Positions 24,718 through 32,588 of a stretch of 64,000 bases of DNA are shown here, one piece after another; positions within the stretch are counted from its first letter, which is position 1, and every line of letters begins with the position of its first letter. Location: contig CAZTVF010000009.1 of NCBI GenBank assembly GCA_964616985.1, forward strand, positions 1 to 64,000, written 5' to 3'. The notes under the pieces are model-generated. The model searched no databases and was not told where the DNA came from. It saw only the letters and a list, made by a program, of their open reading frames with translations. Source of the stretch: CAZTVF01 sp964616985 (GTDB lineage: Bacteria > Planctomycetota > Phycisphaerae > SM23-33). A program made the translations under genes and the position numbers.

Positions 24718-25763
24718 TTCTTCACGAACACCCGCACGGCTTTCGCCGCCGGGTCCAGGACGTAGATCTTGCCGTCGCGGCCGGCCGCCAGGTCCAGGCC
24801 GGTCACACCTTCCGTGAAGGCCTCTGTGCCGGCGACGACGCACCGGAAAACGCCGTTGGGATCGTAGACTTTCACGCGGGCCAACCCCTTCTCGCTCGTC
24901 ACGAACGAGCCGTCCGGCAGGATCGCGATGTCCGTCGGGTTGCAGCAGCCGCAAAAGCCTGCGATGTCCGCGTTGTCGAACTGGCCCCACGCCAGTTCCA
25001 TGTCGCCGCCGGGCGTGTACGCCTCGATGCGGTGGCGTCCCGGGTTCACGATGCGCAGCAGCGTGTCGCGCCCCATCGCCAGGTCGAAGTGCGGGCTGGG
25101 GATCACGAAACCATCGGCGTCACGGTTGGGCTCCTTGCCGCCGATCTTGCCCAGGAGCGTGCCCGAATGATCGTATCGCCACACGACGCGGTTGCCGGCG
25201 TCGGCGACGAACATATCCGGATCCAGGCCGCCGCCCAGGGCCACCGACGTGACGCGCGATTTGGCGTCCAGTGCCAGCCGGCCCAACGCGAAGTACTTCC
25301 GGTCTTTGGGGAAATTGTCAGGCAGCTTCCCGTCGATGTACCGGCCGGCGCTGTGCGCGAAGCCGATCAGCAGGTGCCCTCGGGCATCGGCGGCGACGCA
25401 CAGGGGCGGCTCGTCGAACTCCAGTGAGAGATAGGCGCTGGCGGCCCCGCCGGGGGCGAAGCCGGCCATTCGCCTGTCGCCGACCACAAGCAGATCGCCA
25501 TTGGCATCGATCGCGATCCCGCGGGGCTCGGCCATGCCCGTGTCGATGGGGCCGAGCTCTTTGTAGCCGACTATGTTGGGGTCGGTGACGGCGAGGTTCT
25601 TGATGTCGTACGACCAGCTGCCGCCCAGGCCGCTGGGGCCAGCGGTGTTCCGCAGGCCCAGGTAGATGCCGACGGCCCCGATGGCGAGCAGGGAGACGAC
25701 GACAAAGGCGGTGGCCAGGTGTGCGGGGTTCCTGCGGCGTTTGTTCGGAGGGGTCTCGTTCAT
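24714..25763 (-). CDS. NHL-repeat beta-propeller protein with N-terminal membrane anchor
   Basis: The 349-residue protein has one membrane segment (about 18-37, ATAFVVVSLLAIGAVGIYLG) and then an extracytoplasmic six-bladed NHL/SMP-30-like propeller. Blade phrases include EPRGIAIDANGDLLVVGD, FVADAGNRVVWRYD, NPTDIAILPDGSFVTSEKG and GLDLAAGRDGKIYVLD. No catalytic residues are assignable. GGAGG precedes the ATG, which overlaps the stop of the upstream PQQ propeller gene (ATGA). Its own stop overlaps the small Tat gene. Confidence 0.8.
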   Translation of the reverse strand: MNETPPNKRRRNPAHLATAFVVVSLLAIGAVGIYLGLRNTAGPSGLGGSWSYDIKNLAVTDPNIVGYKELGPIDTGMAEPRGIAIDANGDLLVVGDRRMAGFAPGGAASAYLSLEFDEPPLCVAADARGHLLIGFAHSAGRYIDGKLPDNFPKDRKYFALGRLALDAKSRVTSVALGGGLDPDMFVADAGNRVVWRYDHSGTLLGKIGGKEPNRDADGFVIPSPHFDLAMGRDTLLRIVNPGRHRIEAYTPGGDMELAWGQFDNADIAGFCGCCNPTDIAILPDGSFVTSEKGLARVKVYDPNGVFRCVVAGTEAFTEGVTGLDLAAGRDGKIYVLDPAAKAVRVFVKK

Positions 25764-27361
25764 CGCTGCGATTCCTCCGCCAGGTGGTTTGCTGTGGCCA
25801 GATCGCGGGCAAGTCCAGACGCCGCCGGGCGGCTTGTCCGTTCGGCGCTGTCCGTTGGCGGCACCAGCGCCAGCGGCGACGAACGGATAAGCCGCAGCCA
25901 GGACTCGAGGCAGAACGTTGTCGAGGGCGAGACGCCAGCGCCACGGATCAAGGCCGCGGCCCCGCCATCGGCCAGCTCCACGCACGCCATTTGCGTCAGG
26001 TCGCGGACGAGCAGCCGCCCGCCGAGTAGCGCCATAGGGCCCCACGAATCGTGGCCGTCGAGGATCTTCGCCTGGGCCAGCTGCTTGTAGCCCGCGGGCG
26101 AGGCGACGGCCATCGTCAGCACGGCGGCGTCGTTCACGACCAGGATCTTCCCATCGGCGATCATGAAGGGGCCGATGCCGAAGCGGTTGGCCGCCCCGCT
26201 GGTCCAGGCGATCTTGCCGTCGAGGCCCAGGCACACCAGTTCGCCCGAGGGCCTGACGTTGTAGAGGTAGCCGTCGTAATAGATCGGCGTGTGCTGCGTG
26301 GCGCCGAAGACGTCGGCTTCCAGCCGCCACAGCGTCTTGACGGCGAACTTGCCGCCGGCCTCGGCGACCTGGATCATCATGCTGCCGGCGTTGTAGCCGC
26401 CCGAGAGCAGGATGCGGCCCTGGGGCAGCACGACGGGCGTGGCCACCGCGGCGATGGGCACCTTCCAGTCGGGGCATTCCCACAGGACGCTGCCGTCGTT
26501 GGCGTCGATGCCCGCCACTCCGCCCGAGCCGCTGTAGACGTAGGTGCGGCGGCCGGCGATTTCCATCGGGGCGATGGACGTGTGCGTCATCGACCAGCCG
26601 TTCGGATTGGGCGCCTTCCACAGCACCTGCCCGGTGTGCAGGTCCGCCGCCAGCATGAGCACCGAGGGGCCCGCCGGGGCGAGGATGACGCGGTTGCCGT
26701 CGATGAGCGGGCACTGCCCGGCGTACCACGGCGGCACGACCGTGCGGAACTGGCGGACGAGGTCCATCGACCAGCGAAGCTCGCCGCTGTTGGCGTCGAG
26801 GCACACGACGTGGCCCTTGGGCCCCAGCGTCACCACGCAGCCTTGGGCGACGGCGGGCACGGTGCGACTCATGCCGTGGTTGCGTTTGATCGCCACGTCG
26901 TAGGCGAATCGCCAGATCTCCCTGCCGTCATCCAGCGACAGGCAGCGGACGGCATCGGCCTGGTTCTCGCGGTCGTAATCGATCAGGTACACGCAGCCGC
27001 CTTCGACGGCGGGGCCTGCGTGGCCTTCGCCCAGTTCGATCTGCCAGAGCTTTCGCGGCCCGCCCGGCGGCCAGGCCGGGGCGAGCGGGGGCGCGTCATG
27101 GGCGATGCCGTCGAGCGCCGCCCCCCGGAAGCAGGGCCAGCGGCCGGCGAAGGTGGAGGGCCTGCCGTCGCCGGGGGTCAGTCGGCCGGCAAGGGGCCGG
27201 GCCGCCGGCTGGGACGCCGCCGTTACGCCGATCTGGTCGGTGCCCGGCACGCGCGCGAGGATCGCCTGGGCCGGCGGCGCCTGCAGCCAGGCCGCCACCG
27301 CGGCGACCCCAAGCACCGCCGCAATGGCGGGAATGATCTTGTACAGGAGCGGCTCGCGCAT
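25760..27361 (-). CDS. Secreted or anchored PQQ-type beta-propeller protein, first gene of cluster
   Basis: The 533-residue product has a hydrophobic N-terminus (IIPAIAAVLGVAAVAAWL) acting as signal or anchor, then a PQQ-like eight-bladed propeller. Blade motifs CLSLDDGREIWRFAYD, CLDANSGELRWSMDL and GIDANDGSVLWECPD are visible. It resembles quinoprotein-like or BamB-like propellers, with no heme motif. The chosen ATG has no Shine-Dalgarno sequence and lies 7 nt after a -10-like TAAGAT, so the mRNA may be leaderless. An in-frame GTG lies at 27385. It heads the minus-strand operon-like array ending at 16294. Confidence 0.8.
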   Translation of the reverse strand: MREPLLYKIIPAIAAVLGVAAVAAWLQAPPAQAILARVPGTDQIGVTAASQPAARPLAGRLTPGDGRPSTFAGRWPCFRGAALDGIAHDAPPLAPAWPPGGPRKLWQIELGEGHAGPAVEGGCVYLIDYDRENQADAVRCLSLDDGREIWRFAYDVAIKRNHGMSRTVPAVAQGCVVTLGPKGHVVCLDANSGELRWSMDLVRQFRTVVPPWYAGQCPLIDGNRVILAPAGPSVLMLAADLHTGQVLWKAPNPNGWSMTHTSIAPMEIAGRRTYVYSGSGGVAGIDANDGSVLWECPDWKVPIAAVATPVVLPQGRILLSGGYNAGSMMIQVAEAGGKFAVKTLWRLEADVFGATQHTPIYYDGYLYNVRPSGELVCLGLDGKIAWTSGAANRFGIGPFMIADGKILVVNDAAVLTMAVASPAGYKQLAQAKILDGHDSWGPMALLGGRLLVRDLTQMACVELADGGAAALIRGAGVSPSTTFCLESWLRLIRSSPLALVPPTDSAERTSRPAASGLARDLATANHLAEESQR

Positions 27362-27368
27362 GGGCGTT

Positions 27369-27398
27369 ATCTTAGCATAATGCACGGTCGCAGGTTAA
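27369..27398 (-). promoter_or_regulatory. Candidate promoter of the electron-transfer cluster
   Basis: On the minus strand TTAACC (27398-27393) and TAAGAT (27374-27369) are 18 bp apart, and the -10 box ends 7 nt before the ATG at 27361. This spacing mirrors the TATAAT-to-ATG spacing at 11693-11706 and suggests leaderless transcription. Confidence 0.4.
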
Positions 27399-27485
27399 GC
27401 GTTCGTGTCGCGGGCATCCGTTGTGCCACCTTTGGCCCACTGGGGGGTTGATGTATCGGGGCAACAACGCCCCTAGGAGCTCTCG

Positions 27486-28508
27486 ATGAATCGCTGGAGC
27501 GTGCTGATTGGACTTTCACTGGTAGTTGCCGCCTGGGGATACCTGGGCGGGGCGGCCACTTCGCCAGCGACCGCAACCGCCCCGGCGACCACCTCGCCGG
27601 CCACCAAGGCGACCACCTACCCCACGACCGACGCCGACAAGGCCCTCGCCGCCCGCGCGGAAAAGGCGATGGCCGCGGCCGAGGGCACCTGCGGACAGGA
27701 GGCCGCCAACTCGCTCCGCAGCAACGAACGCGTCAACATGCTGCCCATCCTCAAGGGTGAGAAGAAGGGCAACCTCGATCTCGCCCGCCTTGAGGTCCAG
27801 CAGGCCATCCCGCTGATTGAGCGCGGCCCGACCTGGCCGCAGCCCAAGGACGTGTCGGCGCCGCTGGCCGCCGTGGCGCCCAGGACCGACGGCGTGCTGG
27901 ACGACGAGGCGTGGAAGTCGGCGGCCCGCATGGACGGCGTGTATCGGTTCAACGCGCCCGACCGGTTGGAATCGCCGCCGACGGTGTGGCGGGTCTGCTG
28001 GGACGCCAACTATCTCTACTTCGCCTTCGAGTGCGACGACAACGACGTAATCGCCCCCGCGACGCCGCGCGACGAGCCGGTCTTCTTCAACGACTGCGTC
28101 GAGATGTTCATCCTTCCGGAGTTCCGCTCAAAGGCCTACTGGGAGATCGTCATCAGCCCCACCGGCATGATCTTCGACGGCCTGCACAGTAAGAAGGATC
28201 GCGAGGCCGGGCCCGTCAGTCGGGCGTTCGAGAATGTGCAGGGCCTGCTGATCGGCAGCAAGATCGACGGCACCGAGGGCAAGAGCGACGACGTGGACAA
28301 GGGCTATGTCGTCGAGGTGGCCGTGCCGTGGGGGCAACTGCCGGAGTATTCCCGCGCCAAGCCCCAGGCCGGGCAGGTGCTGCACTTCATGCTGGTGCGC
28401 CTGGACAAGAACGCCCGCGACCCGCTGCTGAACTGCTACGCGTTCCAGCCCCTGATGAGCTGGGGCCATAATATCTGGAACCACGCGAAACTCAAACTGG
28501 TGAAATGA
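27486..28508 (+). CDS. Secreted CBM9-like (DOMON-type) carbohydrate-binding protein
   Basis: The 340-residue product has a signal peptide (to about residue 24), a Thr/Ala/Pro-rich linker (25-50), a helical stretch, and a CBM9-like domain from about 125 to the end. Typical motifs are DGVLDDEAWKSA, FFNDCVEMFILPE and YWEIVISPTG. Such domains bind sugars or heme and often occur in secreted planctomycetal proteins; no catalytic domain is present. AGGAG at about 27476 supports the ATG. It is divergent from the electron-transfer cluster, sharing a 124-bp intergenic region. Confidence 0.8.
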   Translation: MNRWSVLIGLSLVVAAWGYLGGAATSPATATAPATTSPATKATTYPTTDADKALAARAEKAMAAAEGTCGQEAANSLRSNERVNMLPILKGEKKGNLDLARLEVQQAIPLIERGPTWPQPKDVSAPLAAVAPRTDGVLDDEAWKSAARMDGVYRFNAPDRLESPPTVWRVCWDANYLYFAFECDDNDVIAPATPRDEPVFFNDCVEMFILPEFRSKAYWEIVISPTGMIFDGLHSKKDREAGPVSRAFENVQGLLIGSKIDGTEGKSDDVDKGYVVEVAVPWGQLPEYSRAKPQAGQVLHFMLVRLDKNARDPLLNCYAFQPLMSWGHNIWNHAKLKLVK

Positions 28509-28510
28509 CC

Positions 28511-28693
28511 CCGTAGGGCATGCAGGTTCTGACGCGCAGCGTCAGGTCCTGCATGCCGCACGCTCTCGACCGACACCACGCGGTGCCACCGCCAAACTCG
28601 TTTGGGGGTGGCACCGTTCAATGCTCCACATCACCTGTTCACCGTCGGCATGCAGAACCCGATCCTGCGGATCGGAACCTGCATGCCCTACGG
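28511..28693. repeat. Two-level nested inverted repeat with paired hairpins
   Basis: The outer arms CCGTAGGGCATGCAGGTT (28511-28528) and AACCTGCATGCCCTACGG (28676-28693) are perfectly complementary. Each side also forms its own long hairpin (28517-28557 with loop GCA; 28647-28687 with loop TGC). Between the two hairpins sits a copy of the GGTGCCACC...GTTTGGGGGTGGCACC palindrome (about 28580-28617). Confidence 0.9.
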
Positions 28694-28720
28694 CGTGCTG
28701 CATCGCTACGCGAGCAAACC

Positions 28721-29716
28721 CTAAAGGTTGACGACGAGGCCGGTGTCGGCGGCGTGGCGGGCGAGGAGGGCGACCTCGGTGGTGCGGAAGGACTCGGCGG
28801 TGGAGATGAGGCCCTCGCCGTGGCCTTCGAGCGAGGCGATGAACTCGGCCACCAGGTCGCGAGGCGGCGCGAGCGGAACGGCCTCGACGGCCGTGGGCGT
28901 GGTGAGGCGAACGCCGGCGAGATCGTCGATGGTCTCGACCATGGCGTCGGTTCCGCAGACGCGCAGGGCGTCGCCGCCCCAGGCGCGTTTCACGCCCGCC
29001 GACCACGGCCGCAGGTAGTCGAAGCTGATCACCGCGTGCCCGCCGCCGCGGAATTCCAGCAGCACTCCGCCGTTGTCCTCCATGCCCTCGTGCGTGGGGT
29101 GACAGGCGTTGGATTGCATCGCGGCGGCGCGGGTGAAATCGCAGCCGGCGCAGTAGCTCACGAAGTCGATGGCGTGGATCGCCTGCCAGGGGATCGACCC
29201 GCCATACGTGCGGCGGGACTTGTAGTAATCGTCGCGCTGATTGAACGGGTAGCTCTTCTGCCCGTACGCCAGCACCGGCCGGCCGATCGTGCCGGCGGCG
29301 ACGATGCGGCGGATCGTCTGGAAGGGGGCCTCGGCCCGCATGCCCATGAGGGACGCGATGCGGACGTCGGCGGCCGCCACGGCCGCCCGCAGCGCGGCCA
29401 GGTCTTCCAGCGTCGTCGCCAGCGGCTTTTCGCCCAGGATGTGGCAGCCTCGCTGGGCGGCGGCGATGGAGGCCTCGGCGTTGCGGAACAGCGGCATGAA
29501 CACGCCCACCACGTCGGGGCGGACCTCGTCGAGCATCTTGCGGTAATCGTCGAAGATCGGCGTGGCCGCCGGCGCCGCGGCCGAGCGGCCCACGAAGTCG
29601 AGGCGGTCATCGCTGCCGTAGCGGGCGACGGCGACGATCGACGACCCCGTCCGCAAGGCGGCGCTGCTGAGCAGGTAGTTCAGGTGGCCGTACGAGCCGA
29701 TGATCGCGATTCTCAT
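28721..29716 (-). CDS. Gfo/Idh/MocA family oxidoreductase
   Basis: The 331-residue product has an N-terminal Rossmann domain (MRIAIIGSYGHLNY). The usual GxGxxG is replaced by GSYGH, which is a deviation. The family Glu-Lys-Pro motif is present in ILGEKPLATTLED near residue 95. The C-terminal half has the dimerising beta-sheet typical of the family (WQAIHAIDFVSY near 175). These enzymes oxidise or reduce sugars, inositols and related polyols with NAD(P). The substrate cannot be named. GGAG lies upstream of the ATG. It is last in a run with the threonine aldolase and dapB genes. Confidence 0.85.
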   Translation of the reverse strand: MRIAIIGSYGHLNYLLSSAALRTGSSIVAVARYGSDDRLDFVGRSAAAPAATPIFDDYRKMLDEVRPDVVGVFMPLFRNAEASIAAAQRGCHILGEKPLATTLEDLAALRAAVAAADVRIASLMGMRAEAPFQTIRRIVAAGTIGRPVLAYGQKSYPFNQRDDYYKSRRTYGGSIPWQAIHAIDFVSYCAGCDFTRAAAMQSNACHPTHEGMEDNGGVLLEFRGGGHAVISFDYLRPWSAGVKRAWGGDALRVCGTDAMVETIDDLAGVRLTTPTAVEAVPLAPPRDLVAEFIASLEGHGEGLISTAESFRTTEVALLARHAADTGLVVNL

Positions 29717-29758
29717 GTCTTCGCTCCGTTGAACTGCGGCCGTCGCTGAACCGGCTCG

Positions 29759-30784
29759 CTACTTGCGTTTCATGACCGTGGCGATCGCCTCGACCGCGTG
29801 ATCGACGTCGCGGCGCGAGACCTCCAGGCTGGTGACGGCGCGGATGGTGTCGGGGCCGATGGCCATCACCCACACGCCGGCTTCCTTGAGCCGCTGGGCG
29901 AGATCGGCCGCCGGCATGGCCGTGACGCGGGCGACGAGGATGTTCGTCTCCACCGTCGCGGCGTCGATCTGCAGGCCGGCGACGGAGGCCAGGCCCTCGG
30001 CCAGGGCGCGGGCGTTGGCGTGGTCTTCGGCCAGGCGGGCGCGGTTGTGTTCCAGGGCGTACAGGGCGCCGGCGGCGATGATGCCCGCCTGCCGCATGCC
30101 GCCGCCGAACATCTTGCGGAAGCGGCGTGCGCGGCCGATGAACTCCTCCGAGCCGGCCAACGCCGAGCCCACCGGCGCACCGAGCCCTTTGGAAAAGCAC
30201 ACGCTGACGGAGTCGAAGTGGCGAGCGTACTGGGCCTCGGCGATGCCCGTTGCGGCCGAGGCGTTCCACAGGCGTGCGCCGTCGAGGTGGGTTGTGAGCC
30301 CGGCCTCGTGCGCCACGGCCGTCACCGCGGCGATCTGCTCCAGCGGCCAGATGCTGCCGCCGCCGCGGTTGTGGGTGTTCTCCAGGCACAGCAGTCGCGT
30401 GCGTGGAAAGTGGATGTTCGCCGGCCGGATCGCCTTGCGGACGTCGTCGGGCGTGAAGAGGCCGCGCACGCCCTGGATGACGCGGCAGGAGACGCCCGAG
30501 AGCGCCGCCGGCCCGCCCACCTCATAGAAGTAGATGTGGGCGTCGGCGTCGAGGAGGATCTCGTCGCCGTGGTCGGTATGGGTGCGGACGGCCACCTGGT
30601 TGGTCATCGTGCCCGAAGGCATGTAGACCGCGGCGGCCTTGCCGAGGATCTCGGCCGTGCGACGCTCCAGCGCGATGACGGTAGGGTCATCGCCGAGGAC
30701 GTCGTCGCCCACTTCCGCTGCCGCCATCGCCGCCCGCATCGCCGCCGTGGGCTTGGTGATCGTGTCGCTGCGAAGGTCGATCAT
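29759..30784 (-). CDS. ltaE: Low-specificity threonine aldolase (PLP enzyme)
   Basis: Threonine aldolase cleaves threonine to glycine and acetaldehyde using pyridoxal phosphate. The 341-residue protein begins MIDLRSDTITKPT, as the family does. It has the PLP-contacting HLDGARLWNA (Asp168) and the Schiff-base Lys199 in VCFSKGLGAPVGS. ENTHNRGGG near residue 135 is also diagnostic. The ribosome-binding site is weak. It lies 20 nt after dapB. With thrC further upstream, this is a small cluster of threonine/lysine-branch genes. Confidence 0.93.
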   Translation of the reverse strand: MIDLRSDTITKPTAAMRAAMAAAEVGDDVLGDDPTVIALERRTAEILGKAAAVYMPSGTMTNQVAVRTHTDHGDEILLDADAHIYFYEVGGPAALSGVSCRVIQGVRGLFTPDDVRKAIRPANIHFPRTRLLCLENTHNRGGGSIWPLEQIAAVTAVAHEAGLTTHLDGARLWNASAATGIAEAQYARHFDSVSVCFSKGLGAPVGSALAGSEEFIGRARRFRKMFGGGMRQAGIIAAGALYALEHNRARLAEDHANARALAEGLASVAGLQIDAATVETNILVARVTAMPAADLAQRLKEAGVWVMAIGPDTIRAVTSLEVSRRDVDHAVEAIATVMKRK

Positions 30785-30804
30785 CTTAGTTCTTTCTGCC
30801 GGGC

Positions 30805-31593
30805 TCAAAGCCCCAGCACGTCGCGCATCGTGTACAGGCCGGGCTTCTTGCCGGCGATCCACTGGGCCGCGCGGAGCGCGCCGCGGACGAACGTGTCGCG
30901 GGTGTGGGCGCTGTGGCTGATCGTGATGGTCTCGCCCAGGTTGCCGAAGTGCACCGAGTGCTCGCCCACCGTGTCGCCCACGCGAAGCGCGTGCATGCCG
31001 ATCTCGCCCTTCTTACGCGGGCACAGGCCGCCGCGGCCGAACACAGCCGTCTCGCCATATTCCTTGCCGGTGGCTTTGCAGATGCTCTTGGCCAGGGCGA
31101 TGGCGGTGCCCGAGGGCGCGTCCTTCTTGAAGCGATGGTGCGTCTCGGACACCTCGATGTCGTAGTCCTCTCCCAGCAGCCTGGCCGCCTGGGCCACCAG
31201 CTGCAGCAGGACGTTCACGCCCACGGACATATTGGCTGAGTGCACGACGGGGATCGACGACGCGGCGTCGGCGACGGCCGCCTGCTGCGACTCGGTCAGC
31301 CCGGTGGTGCCGATGATGATGGGGACGTTGCACGTGCGGCAGACGTCCAGCCAGGCCACCGTCGCGTCGGGGCTGGAAAAGTCGATCAGCGCGTCGGGCG
31401 TGGCGTCGAGCGTCTCGGTGACGGTGAGGCCGAACTTGCCCACGCCGGCGAGATCGCCGATGTCCTTGCCGAGCGCGTCGCTGCCGGCGGCCTCGGTGGC
31501 CGCCACGATGTCGAACTGCTCCGACTCAATCGCCAGCGCCGCGATCCTGCGTCCCATGCGGCCGGCCGATCCCGTAATTGCGATCTTGGTCAT
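30805..31593 (-). CDS. dapB: 4-hydroxy-tetrahydrodipicolinate reductase
   Basis: DapB reduces hydroxy-tetrahydrodipicolinate in lysine and diaminopimelate biosynthesis. The 262-residue product has the N-terminal dinucleotide site ITGSAGRMGRRI (6-17), the loop IIGTTGLTESQQ and the catalytic signature ETHHRFKKDAPSGTA (150-164, His152/153 and Lys156/157). GAGGT lies upstream of the ATG. The presence of DAP synthesis fits a Gram-negative peptidoglycan. dapA is not in the window. Confidence 0.96.
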   Translation of the reverse strand: MTKIAITGSAGRMGRRIAALAIESEQFDIVAATEAAGSDALGKDIGDLAGVGKFGLTVTETLDATPDALIDFSSPDATVAWLDVCRTCNVPIIIGTTGLTESQQAAVADAASSIPVVHSANMSVGVNVLLQLVAQAARLLGEDYDIEVSETHHRFKKDAPSGTAIALAKSICKATGKEYGETAVFGRGGLCPRKKGEIGMHALRVGDTVGEHSVHFGNLGETITISHSAHTRDTFVRGALRAAQWIAGKKPGLYTMRDVLGL

Positions 31594-31866
31594 GTGATTA
31601 CCTCGTGCGGTGAATTAACACGAAAACGCGGGGAATTACAACCGTAAGCTTCTCGCGGCATGGTCACTTCAGTGATCCATGAAGTGGCGATGTCTGATGC
31701 GGGTCGGGCGGCGGGCGCGATCGATGTTCGCGCGGGCGGGTCGCCTTGCCATCGAGTCGTCGCCGCGTGCCATGCAACAGGGGGCGGCCGCCGTGCGCGA
31801 AACCGCAAGCGGCCGCCAGGGTGTCCGTGACAAGTCCGGGGTTTGTGAAGAGAAGGTTGCGAAGCG

Positions 31867-32580
31867 CTACCCCTGGATGAAATCCAGCGCCACGTCCAGC
31901 CCGCGGACGTAGATGCCGCCGTCGTCGCCGTGTTGCCAGGGATCGGGCTGGTCGCGTCGGACGAGGACGACGTGCTCGATGCCGGCGGCGCGGGCGAAGC
32001 CCAGGTCGGCGGGCGGCTCGTCGCCGACCATGAGGCACCGCGACGGTGTCGTGCCCGCCCGTGCCATCAACGCGCGGTAGAAGTCGCCGCCGCACTTGCC
32101 GCCGCGGGAGACTTCTTCCCCGCCGCAGCAGCCGTCCAGATAGGGCGAGCCGTCGCGCCCGGCCAGGCCGCCCACGGCCAGCTTGCCCAGGATGAACAGC
32201 GACGGGTTGGTGGTGGCGGCGTGAATCTTCAGGCGCGGGAACCGCGACCGCAGGCCGGTGAGGAACGCCGCCGCATCGGCGTGCAGAATGAGGCGTCGGC
32301 GGAATTCCGTCGACACCGCGTGCCACAGCTCCTCGCCGGTGATGCCGAACTGCGCCTCGACGCCGAAGGGCCATCGCGAGCCGACCATCTCGCCCACGGC
32401 CGCCTCGGCGGCGCGGGCGCGTGCCTCGCCCTCGGCCAGGCCCGTCTTGTGCATGATCAGGCGAAGGAACGGGTCGTGTGTGCCGGGCGTGGCCGCCGCG
32501 GCTGGGTTTGCGGCGGTGATCGTGCCGTCGATGTCGACCAGCACGGTGTCGATTGCGAAGATGGGCTTGCCGTCGCTCAT
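31867..32580 (-). CDS. HAD-superfamily hydrolase
   Basis: The 237-residue product has HAD motif I (VLVDIDGTIT, about 14-23), a motif II region (IHAATTNPS) and motif IV (CLMVGDEPPADLGFARAAG). A helical cap lies between motifs I and II, giving the phosphoglycolate-phosphatase-like C1 layout. The substrate is unknown. It starts 8 nt after thrC, with GAGG from the end of thrC as a ribosome-binding site, so the two are probably co-transcribed. A phosphohomoserine- or phosphoserine-related role is tempting but unsupported. Confidence 0.82.
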   Translation of the reverse strand: MSDGKPIFAIDTVLVDIDGTITAANPAAAATPGTHDPFLRLIMHKTGLAEGEARARAAEAAVGEMVGSRWPFGVEAQFGITGEELWHAVSTEFRRRLILHADAAAFLTGLRSRFPRLKIHAATTNPSLFILGKLAVGGLAGRDGSPYLDGCCGGEEVSRGGKCGGDFYRALMARAGTTPSRCLMVGDEPPADLGFARAAGIEHVVLVRRDQPDPWQHGDDGGIYVRGLDVALDFIQG

Positions 32581-32588
32581 GCCGCGCC

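Noticed and set aside
31594..31866. A 77-codon plus-strand frame (31679-31912) in the gap between dapB and the HAD gene
   Set aside because: No ribosome-binding site, runs into the HAD gene on the other strand, and has no recognisable domain.
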